DNA from: Sphagnum compactum
Lineage: Eukaryota > Bryophyta > Sphagnopsida > Sphagnales
Reading direction: 5' to 3'
DNA length: 64,000 bases
Assembly: GCA_965153455.1 (NCBI GenBank)
Contig: OZ234497.1
Location: forward strand, 6,572,001 to 6,636,000
The notes below the pieces were generated by a model. It was not told the origin of the DNA. It saw only the letters and a list, made by a program, of their open reading frames with translations, and made no database searches. This document shows positions 38,166-47,879 of this stretch, in pieces (position 1 is the first letter of the stretch; each line of letters opens with the position of its first letter). The translations under genes were made by a program, and so were the position numbers.

Positions 38166-40705
38166 TAATGCATTGTGTAAATAAAGTTAAAAAGGTTATT
38201 TCAAGATCCATGTTAATAATTTATAATTAAATAAGGTCCAAATTATACTCATAAATGAACAATATAGTGAATGTAACAACTATGAACAATATTGACCATT
38301 AATTGGTGCAACAAGCCACTTACAAACTAAAATGGCCAAATGTAATTGAAATGTAGTCAAATCGAACAATAATTGCAATGTGTGGGGTGGAAAAGGACAA
38401 GATTTTTTCTTATGATGGTGTGCAATCATTTTCTTGTCTAAAATGTTGTTGTATTTGTTATACAATGTTTTGTAATGTTTTTTTTCTTATTAATGACTTT
38501 CACAACTCCACAACATTACATTTTTTTTAGAAAAGGAATATTTTTTATTGTCCATTTTTCATGCAATTCATATCTTGAGTTCCAAGCTTGATCATAAGGT
38601 TGAAAAATAATTTGTCATCATTTTTTCATTTTGTCATAAATAATTTGTTCAAACTTCATTTTTTAAATTAATTTTTATATTTCACATGAGATTTAATATT
38701 GAATTATGTAAGGAACAAATGTAGCCAACATAATTATTTATGTTTTTCCTTGTTTTACACATATTTGCATAAAATGAAACACAAGGACTAATTTTAGTTA
38801 TAAGTAATGAATAAAATAGGAAATGACCATGTCTTTGAAGGTTTTGACATAAATGAAACCAATGGTTTTTTTATTCTAATTTTATTTCAAAGAACTAGAG
38901 CTAGCAATTCTTTAGTTTTGAAATATTTTAAAAACTAGTATTGAACAATTATTTGAAGATTCCACAACATTGGTCAAAATAATGAATTTGAATTTGGAGC
39001 ACAATACAATTTTTCCAAATGAGCACTATTTATCAGATAGAGGAAAAAATAAAGCTCAACACAATATACACAACATAAGAAGTATAGCCCATTGATGCAT
39101 CTAGGCACATGCAAGTGAGTTACAAATTTCTTACCAACCTCATTTAGGAGAAAACATTAAATCATTTTGTCATTCATTAACAATATGAATCAAAGATCTA
39201 TTTGAAAGCAAATCAACATAAATTCAAGAACGTTCATGTGGTCAACTTTAAACATATTTTTTAGCATGCAAATCAATATGGCCTTATTCAAGGGCATTGT
39301 TTGTGGAAAACCCTAACAAAACATGTAAGAACTACCTTCTGTACATCAAAGTTTTAACTTAATACATATTGTACGGCATTATGGTTTTCATTGCCTATTC
39401 ACAATTCATCACCATTCTAGTGCAAATACTTTGAATAAAACTGAAAATGATTCATAATCCACAATTGTGCTGGAGTTTTTGTTATATGTGACCTTTGTTG
39501 TTCAAATTTCAAGGATTACAAAGAACAACATGGTAAGTTTACCCCTTGCCTTAAAGTTCTTTAACATCATTGAATGTTATTTGGCATGTTGACATGTTCA
39601 AGGTTTAGTATAAAATTCTTGCCTATAATTCTAAAAAGACCAAAAAAACATTATTAAAAAAAATCATGGTTGTTTTCCTTGCTACAATGAGAAATGGCTT
39701 AACATATGGACTTTGGTGGCAACTTGACTTTCATAGAAGGAGGGAATCACCACCCACCAATTGCAAACATTCAAATGACCTAGAATAGACATCCAAACTC
39801 AATAACAAACAAATTTTACACCTATTGTCAAAAAACGACATATCTTCATCATGATGTGTAGATGGGCTACCTGTTGGTAAAACATGAGAGGATACAATCT
39901 CTTGTTGTGGTTTTTTTTTCATTTTTTGTAACTCTATAAAAGTTTTTGATTTTGGAATCAAGTTTACTCTAATTTTCTTATGAAAGCATTTCCTTTCCAT
40001 TTTTAGGTATCAAGCTTTAGAAATGTTGTTCCTGATGTATAAGGTTTCTTGTGTTTTAAATATTCAAATTTGGAACAACTTGTTGATAATTTTAGTAACC
40101 ATAATTAGAATTGGAAGAGAAAAGGTGAAACTAAAAATAAAATAAAAAACACCTTTAACATTTAGTAACCACATAGTGGAACGAAATTATAAGCAAAAAC
40201 GCTTATGCTTTTTGGTTTTAATAATTGTTTTGTTTTAATATTTTAGGTTTGGATTTGTACTAAGCTTTAGAGGTTTTTGAAGATTATTTTTTGTGTTCAT
40301 ACTTTTCATTTTCTTTACAAACCAGTAATTAAGAATTTCTTTGGATTTGCATGTTGATTTCTAATAATTTTCTAAGCAACCTGTTGACCAAAAGAAAATT
40401 TGAATCAATGTTTTTTGTGAGATGTCAAGAGTAGTCACAAGGGGCCTTAGAAGGCAATTAGAATTATAAGCACCACATCTATTCATGAGGTGGTTCAACC
40501 ATAAGAACAACAATTTTTTTAAGCCAAAGGAGTACAACTGGTTGAAGCTCCTAGCAATGAGCCTTAACAACATGTTACAACAGATGTACCTTTTCATCAA
40601 ATACCCACAAAGTAGGAGGAGAGGGAACCATAAGTACCTTCAACTGGTCGATTTTTGACACCCCAATAGTTGTCCCAACAATGGAGGTCGAATGCATAAT
40701 CGAGT

Positions 40706-41590
40706 GAACAAAACACTGAACTTGTTCGACATGTTGATGAAATAATTTCTACAAAACGAAAATGGCAATTTGCGACACCTGATTATTACATTCCCAGAAC
40801 AATTATGCCCTCTCGATCAACACCGGTTGTTGGTTATTATACATCTGAACCGGTTCCTATTTTGAATCCAACCACATCAAATTGAAAATTGGAACGCAAC
40901 CAACTTTTGATTCAGTTGGAACATGTATGTAACTTGGAGCGAAGACCTTCACATAGATCTAATTGTCAACAACTTATAGAACCAATGGAAACAGTTATGG
41001 CCCCTATTGTTATTCAACAAATACAACCATTTCATCAAACTATTTGGCCGAAAATACTTGTCATGGGAACCGTTGAACGACCACTTATTTAATGAAATAT
41101 ACCGATTATAACCACCCAACCCACTGTTGAAGTTGCATTAACCTGTGCATATTGTCAATAGGTTGGACATGAGTTCAAAAATTGTCCATTTTTGGATGAT
41201 AAATTGAAGAAATTGATGAAAGAAAAACTCAAAACTTTTCTGTAGCCTATGGTACTAAGCACACCAATGACACATGTTAGTGTACTTATACAACAAACCC
41301 AGATACAACCGAATTTGGTTACCAACCTAATACTAGTTAATCAACATTTAGGTTGGTCACAATTTGTTACACCACTAATAGCAAAGCAACCTAGAACTGT
41401 ACCATAACCGATGTGGTATAATACAGTTCCATCTTTTGTACCTATGGATCTGAAAATGTACTCAATGTATTATTCAGGAATCAAAGGACCTGATCCATTG
41501 ACTTTTGGGAGAAAGAAGGGGTATGTAGACGATGTTATTTAACTAGAACCAGTGCCACCTATTGAGCAATTGGTGCAAAACTAACAATGA
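40706..41590 (+). pseudogene. gag-like ORF with a CCHC zinc knuckle, broken
   Basis: A plus-strand reading frame shows Pro/Gln/Thr-rich protein: TELVRHVDEIISTKRKWQF, IPRTIMPSRSTPVVGYYTS, LERNQLLIQLEHVCNLERR. Then comes a CX2CX4HX4C knuckle (CAYCQ*VGHEFKNC, 41144-41185, with a TAG stop inside) and a tail including MYSMYYSGIKGPDPLTFGR. The single CCHC knuckle and the composition suggest a nucleic-acid-binding gag-type protein of a plant retroelement. No reverse transcriptase or LTR was found beside it, so the element type is unknown. Several stops show it is not functional. Confidence 0.55.
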
Positions 41591-41689
41591 TGCTATTTCA
41601 TGAACGTGTCAGCGTGAGAATCAAAAACCTTAAACTTCCCAATCACATACAAAACATTGTTGGGATTAAGAGAAATTAATCAACTTGTT

Positions 41690-42870
41690 TTACCTTTCAA
41701 CATGGGTAGCTTATGTGATAGTGTTGGCATTTTGATACATTTTAAAAACCAAAGCACAATATTTAGACAATTGTTTTTTACCTATGAGTAGCATTGAAAT
41801 CCAATGGGTTTTGATGTTCTTCAAAATCCATTAAACCCCAATTTCCATGATGTTGCAAGTTTAGCCAAATGCCTAGGTTTTGTTTGGGATGTGAAAAAAA
41901 TGTGCATATAAACTTTGCAACACATCTTCAATCTTTCCCATAATGTCCAACTTAGAAAAAATTTAACCTACCAAATTGGTGTGGTGGTTTATACAATGTA
42001 CACCAATCATGAATGGTGCATTTTGATATTTCACTTCGAATATCACACCTATTTTGATGCTCTTAAATACATTCACCATGTATGCTCCAAATGTCATAGG
42101 TTTAGATGCAATTATTTACAAATCACAAAAAAACACCATGGCATCCACCAAAATGTGTTTTTGGTTATCAAAAATGGCTCCATCAACAATTCAGTACAAG
42201 GATAATAACAAATGAATTTGTTGCTAATTTTCAACCATAGGCCAAAATAGAAATTTAGGTTTGCTAATCAGTAATTATAAATTCATCACAAAAGAAAGAA
42301 ATGAACCAAAAACACCTTCAACCAAAGATTTGGCTTTCTTGACAACCACATCTTGCATGTAAGATGACATCTCCAGACCAACTATATTTGACTATTGAGT
42401 TTTTGGAAAGTTTTTAACATCAAGGAAATGTAGAAACTTGCTCATACTTTTGTAATTAATCATAGGTTTGCTTTCAACTAGCATCATGTGGAAACAAATA
42501 GAACATCAAACCAATTTTTTTGTCCTCTTTCCACTAACAACATGGCAAACTTGTTGAAAATTTGTATCCTTCCTAGCTACAAATGTTCATTTTTGGCATG
42601 GACAAAATCCTTGGTCATGTAGTACTCACCATCTTTATATACTTTTGGGATTTATAACTAAGGCCTTCCTCTTACAACCATGCTTTCAAAGACTATCCAA
42701 TTGAGTGCTAACAACTTTTCCTTGCCATCTATTTTGGTACAAACCTTGCATTTGACTTGATGCACCTTGCCATGTGCATCCACCACCAACTCAACACATG
42801 AAAGCTTTGCATTTCACACATCATGAAACACCTTGGATACTACAAATCATGATGTTCCAAGCCTTCCAAC
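41690..42870 (-). pseudogene. hAT-like transposase pseudogene (second, different family)
   Basis: Read on the minus strand from 42870. It opens with an N-terminal segment VELVVDAHGKVHQVKCKVC (about 42800-42740), which looks like a BED-type finger start. Then come MINYKSMSKFLHFLDVKNF (about 42465-42405), VGLEMSSYMQDVVVKKAKS (42384-42325) and VEGVFGSFLSF. Later are APFMIGVHCINHHTNLVG (about 42028-41970), KIEDVLQSLYAHFFHIP (about 41945-41895) and ILKNIKTHWISMLLIGK (about 41830-41780). Order and content match hAT-like transposases of the kind with an N-terminal zinc finger and a VHCxAHRxNLAV block. Many stops and frameshifts are present. The C-terminal hATC block was not found. It is distinct in sequence from the copy at 12.3-14.6 kb. 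Confidence 0.75.
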
Positions 42871-43508
42871 TTGATTTTTGACCAAAAAATTGGTCCATTT
42901 AACTAATTGTTAAAGTGACATGTCTCTTTTGACTAATTCAATTGACTAAAATGACTTTTTAAACTACTTGGTCAAATTAAACATTTAGTCACATAATACA
43001 CCTTTAGTGAGAAAAGGGGGTCTAGTCAATGGGGACATTTAATTTTGTCTAACCAATATTATAATTAAATAAATATAAATATGAAAATTTATTATTTATG
43101 GTTATTTTTATTACTCAAAATGGTGTTCACAATGAATAGTAGATTGATTTAATAAGTCGGTGAGTAGGTACATAGATACCTACTTAGCCTACCTACTTAC
43201 CTCGAGATAATGTATTCATAATAACATTTTACAAAAAAAATCTATTTATTATTTTTTTATAATTCAAAATTCAAAAAATTAAGCAATGGTTACGACTGCT
43301 TTTGGTACATGTTAGTATGACTACACCCGATTTAGTCTTCATGTGCCCACTAATTAAAGAAGATTTTAAAGAGGCTTCTTAACTATAAATGAATTACAAA
43401 TGAATTAGGAGTTAATTAAAAATGAACTAAGAATTAATTGTGAATTGATTAAATGTTAACTAAAAGTGGAATATAAGAACTTTGGAATGAATTAGAAGTT
43501 ATCTAAAA
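42870..43508. other. AT-rich intergenic DNA
   Basis: No gene seen. It holds a palindromic cluster of TACCTAC/GTAGGT words at 43160-43205 and AGTTAA-type words at 43385-43475. Confidence 0.4.
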
Positions 43509-43772
43509 AGGCCCAAATTTTTTAGGGTGTATCAAAATATTGTTATAATGTCACCCATTTTTATATTTTTTACCTAATCCTTTCTTACCATGTAAAAAAC
43601 ACATTTGTGACGATAGAATCTAAAATTGTAGTGGTTTAAAATATGGTATTTATGAAATATTTCATAGTTTTTGACTCATTAATTTTAATGGGGATCAAGA
43701 TATATTGGGAAAAAAATTACAATAATGACTAGGTCTTTGTCATCCTAGGTGGTACACCTTAAAGGATTTTCA
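43509..43772 (-). mobile_element. Diverged MITE copy, inverted relative to 50314-50586
   Basis: The stretch from GGCCCAAATTTTTTAGGGTG to TGGTACACCTTAAAGGATTT aligns along its length with the reverse complement of 50314-50586. Shared internal phrases include ACCAAAATATTG-like, TCTAAAATTGTAGTGG, AAAATATGGTA and TTTTAATGGGGATCAA. Its terminal repeats are eroded. No target duplication could be called. Confidence 0.8.
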
Positions 43773-43904
43773 CTTAAGAATGAATTGAGAGTTAACTACA
43801 AGTGGATTATGAATGAACTACAAGGTCATGGATGAAAATCCATGTGAATGAATTCCATTCATCATGTGACCATGTACTATATTGGTGTCCATGACAATGT
43901 AGGT

Positions 43905-44350
43905 AAATAAATTAAGTTAGGTAGGTATATAAACTGGGTAATTAAGTAGGTAACAAAAAAGTTAAGATAGGTACATTAGGTGGGTATGGTAGATTAGTTA
44001 ACATAAGCTTTTTCGGTAGGTTAAAAAAAATTGTCCAAAACAATAGAATGACATGATTTTTTTGTTTTTTGAAAATATGATGTAATGGTTAAGGACTTGG
44101 TTTTTAAATGTGGAGGTGAGGGTTCAAATTCTCATATTTGCCCCTTATTTAGCTAGGCTATTGAATTAGGGTGGTTAGTTAAACTATGTGGCTAAGCTAG
44201 GCTAGGTTCCTAGCTTAAGTTTGGTGTTTAAGCTTGGTTTTTAGGCTTGGTGCCTAGCATAATTTCTTAGGCTAGGTTAATTCTTATGCCTACGTGCATA
44301 GAATAGGTTTACCTACCTACCTATCTATCTACATACCTAGGCCCTACCTA
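43905..44350. repeat. GTAGGTAGGTA and AGGCTTGG word-rich region
   Basis: TAGGTAGGTATATAAACTGG and similar GTAGGTA words (43905-44025), AGGCTTGGTTTTTAGGCTTGG-like words (44205-44280) and CCTACCTACCTATCTATC (44312-44330) crowd this region, around the tRNA-like sequence at 44073-44139. These look like degenerate short repeats. Confidence 0.5.
44073..44139 (+). repeat. tRNA-like / SINE-head sequence
   Basis: AAATATGA at the start pairs exactly with TCATATTT at the end. Inside are TGTAATGGTTAAGGACTTGG, like a tRNA D-arm and A box, and GGGTTCAAATTC, a good B box / T-arm. No convincing anticodon stem is visible, so it is unlikely to be a functional tRNA gene. Confidence 0.5.
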
Positions 44351-44894
44351 CATATTAAATCAAACTTATGTTCATTTTGACTATCATTTTGATTCATAAT
44401 CAAAATGGGAGTTAGCCAAGTTAATGTGAACATGATAGATTTTTTTAAAAACTATTTTGATGATGTGGACAAAATATTTTTGGAATATTCCTTGCCACGT
44501 AAGTTAGAATCTAAAATGACATGGCAAAATATTTTACCATGTGGACATGGATGAAATCAAAATGGATGAAAAACAATGGATGAAATTCATCATAAAGAAA
44601 CCATGTTCAACGAAATTTTCCAAATGAACTTATTTTTTGTCAATAGTTATCATTAAAACCACGGCTTGTTCATTCTCAAAAGTCTATTGAATAATATATT
44701 AGTATTCTTAGTGGGTTGGATGTCATGTAAAAAATTATACTTGGAAAAGGACATTAAAAAACGTTCAAGTGATATTTTGTCACTAAATTACTAAACATGC
44801 ATATTTTCATTCTTTAATAAGACACAAATGGCACAACACATGACAAAAATAAACATGATTTTGCTTTCGTAGAAGAAGAATGCAATCAAACTAT

Positions 44895-45935
44895 TTAGGC
44901 AAATTTGTAAAAATAAGAACCAATGCCTAATGGGCAATCCATTTGCAGAAACAAGAACAATTCTAAATTCATTCTTTGTGTTTTAGAAAATGCCAGTGGA
45001 TCTTGCACTTCATACAAGTATTTAATATCTATTAATTGCCTCCAAATGTACTCTATGAAAATCTTTTTATCCCATGCCACACAACTCGACAACAACATTA
45101 CAATTATTTTAGAATTATCACCTTAACACGACTTGTTAGACACTGCACTTCATTCCAATTCCATGTCGAAGAATGAATGGAAGGTTCTATTTGGCCATAA
45201 TAAATCACATTTTGCGAGATGAAATAAAGATGTTTGTAATGCACCCACTTCCCCCAACTACCCAAGGAACCTGCCATCATTTGTATGAAGTCAACACAAG
45301 TGCAATTAGGGAAATTTTTAATCATCACCTCATATTACTTTGTGCTAGGAGGTGGACCAAAGCTGATGATTTAAATCTATCCATACCTTGGTGGAAGAAC
45401 CTCAATAGGTGGCAGAACAACAACCTCCAAAGTTCGTCAGCCTCCCACCTATTTGTCTGTTGCATTGAAAGCTTGAGCATTGTTGTTCACTGAATAGGTT
45501 TGTTATTGTGAATTTATGGCCAAACTTTACGATCTACAGGTCAATTACGAGGTGTTGTACTTTTATTTGCAAATAAGGTCACATTTGCACGTTTCACACA
45601 TAGCAAATCATGACACAATATTTTTTCTACTCCATTTTTGGGGCATTTGAAAGACACTAGAACTTCCTGAGTATAACAATAGATGCATTACCTCCACTTT
45701 AGAATAAACATATTGTCTTGTAACACATCTTTTAGCATCATAGGAATTTAGTTACAATTCACACCTGTAAAAACTAGAAGCTCCTATATATACCTATAGG
45801 TTTTGGTCATGAACAATAACCCACATTTACACCAAGTGGTCTTGCATGTGGACCATAGTAACGCACTAGGTTTGCAAAGTTGTTTTCCAAGTCATTGTTA
45901 ATGCAGTCCATGTGGTCAGGCTCAAATTTAACATT
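44895..45935 (-). pseudogene. Unidentified decayed coding region (minus strand)
   Basis: Read on the minus strand, several stretches look like protein in order: DHMDCINNDLENNFANLVRY (about 45925-45865), ELWRLLFCHLLRFFHQGMDR (about 45430-45370), WGKWVHYKHLYFISQNVIYY (about 45270-45205), and YIWRQLIDIKYLYEVQDPLA (about 45050-44990) running into FSKTQRMNLELFLFLQMDCP. Stops and frame changes lie between them. The aromatic, Trp-rich content and long uninterrupted pieces argue for real ancestry, but I recognise no family. Possibly a transposon protein. Confidence 0.45.
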
Positions 45936-47460
45936 GATGTCAAATTGCAAGGAGTAATTGATTATAAGTTTGCATTTCACAAACTTTTATACTTTATGCC
46001 TAAAATATTATTTGTTGTCATTGACTTTAAATTGAAGCAAATTCATGTCAACATTCTCACTAGGCCATTTGCATTTTAGTTTGAAATTCTATTAGGTTTT
46101 CTATTCTGTTTGGTTCCTAGATGTTCAAAAAAATGTTACAAATAAATATGTTTGATTTAGATAATCTAGTTTCATTTGCATCTGAGTTTGGAGTTTGAAG
46201 GTTCAAACAATAGTAGTAGATGTTTATTTGTTTTTGATGCATCACATTATTCTTTTTTCATTAGACTCACAATGTCAAGTTAGATAAGTGCCTTCTGATA
46301 TTTTCATTTGGTGTAGTGTTGTATCAAACTTCCAATTGGCAAGATTTGCATGAAAGAATTGAACTTCTCCAATGAACCATTTTAAAGTTCTTCTACAATT
46401 GCACCAATAATGACCAACAACAAACAGGTTTTGTCACTATTCCACCATTGCAAAATTTTCTCTCAATTTCTTTGTTTCTCACTTCTTCTATTTCTTTTCA
46501 ACATTTTGTGGATTGGTGGATTAATTGACTAGAAATTGAATGGTAATCATAATCTTGCAAGAAAAACCAAGTGGTTGAACATAGAATCTCAAACAATTGT
46601 TAAGTACACATATGAATCTCATTTTTTAACACATTTACTTTCAAGGTTTACATTGACATACTTATGTATTTGCATTGATTTTTTCAAATATAAAACAATG
46701 GTAGATAATGATGCAAACAAAATGGACTATGGATTGTTATTTGTAAAGTTGAAGATTAACATGTTTCAAAATTTAGACTAGGACCCAAAGATTAAAACAG
46801 TTGAAAAAATGTATTATCTAACTTAAATACAATCAAAACTACTAGATGTTTGTGGCTTCAAAGATTTTGAGACATCATCTGCATTCAAAAATGTGGGTGA
46901 AAATAATGACTTTGTGTCACAATATGTTCAAAGTAAAACTATATTTCAAGAAAAACATTTAACATTATTTTGTGTAGGTATCAAATTTACCAACTTAATT
47001 TAATTCATGTTAGCTTGAAGATGTAAATCTATTAACAATTATTACATAAGCATAAATGTTTTGTATTGCAAAACATATCAAAATTATGATGATTTTTTTG
47101 ATTGGATTACAAGGAAATTGAAAATAGTTTCACCAACTGGAAATGTTGAAAGAAATGGAGCTTTCCAAATGCACAAATTTAATTCAAATTTTGATATTTT
47201 TAACATCAATATAGGGTCAGATTGGTCTTTTGATTAGGCAGCTAGTTTAATATAAACATGAACAAGAAAAGAAATAAGGAAGGAAAAAGTCAAAATATCA
47301 ACCACTTTTTTTGCAAGGACAAATTCAACATCCATAAGATGCGGGGAAAATAGCAAACCACATGTGTAATTGTACACATTAGTGTCTATACCATCACTTG
47401 TAAGTAAGTTTGGAATTTGTTGAAACAATCAATTTGAAAATTAAAAGATGTCAAAAATAC
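45936..47460. other. AT-rich DNA with possible old coding traces upstream of the GIY-YIG remnant
   Basis: Plus-strand pieces such as FKYKTMVDNDANKMDYGLLF (about 46683-46742) and LLDVCGFKDFETSSAFKNVG (about 46840-46900) read like protein and may belong to the same decayed element as the GIY-YIG fragment. No family assigned. Confidence 0.3.
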
Positions 47461-47468
47461 TAACATGA

Positions 47469-47735
47469 TTGTGGTGTTTATGTAGAGACACAAGACTTGT
47501 CTACGTAGGACAATCATCAAACCCTTATAGAACATATAAAGAACATGCACATATGCCTCTATATAAAATGAGAAATGATGTTATGAAGCATTCAATGTTT
47601 GATATGCATTTTGACTTAGAAGTGAAATACAATACTTCACAAAGGTATTTAGCTAATATAAAAGAGAAGGAATTAATGCATGTTTTGAAATTTAATAGAA
47701 AACCAAACATTTTTTTTCCAGGGCATTTTTTGACC
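47469..47735 (+). pseudogene. GIY-YIG nuclease-like domain, frameshifted
   Basis: The frame from 47469 reads RDTRLVYVGQSSNPYRTYKE, followed by H and a basic helical stretch ending in KEKELMHVLKFNRKPN. The YVG-QSxxPxxRxxEH pattern matches the second half of a GIY-YIG domain (YIG motif and the conserved Arg/Glu helix). The expected GIY motif appears just upstream as GVYV (from about 47471) but in another frame, so a single frameshift near 47485 breaks the domain. GIY-YIG nucleases occur in Penelope-like retroelements, intron-encoded nucleases and DNA repair. No reverse transcriptase was recognised nearby, so the parent element is unknown. Confidence 0.55.
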
Positions 47736-47879
47736 CAATCTTTTTTTTGGGTGATATGTCATTTTTTTAGTCTACATATTTTACTTAGAAAATATAAGAA
47801 TATTGTAAATTTGAGAAATGTTTGTTGCCTTGATGCTAAAATCTCCATAATGTACTTATGTTTGGATTATAATTGTTAA

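Larger units (their letters stand above)
35570..40700. other. Long AT-rich intergenic stretch
   Basis: No gene was recognised over about 5 kb. It contains an AGTTAA-rich degenerate tract (about 37050-37205) and a 55-bp tandem repeat (38010-38165). A minus-strand frame at 40000-39731 reads smoothly (SKTFIELQKMKKKPQQEIVS) but matches no known family. Confidence 0.4.

Noticed and set aside
44073-44139. Functional tRNA gene
   Set aside because: It lacks a paired anticodon arm and the T-arm stem is weak, so it is treated as tRNA-derived repeat.
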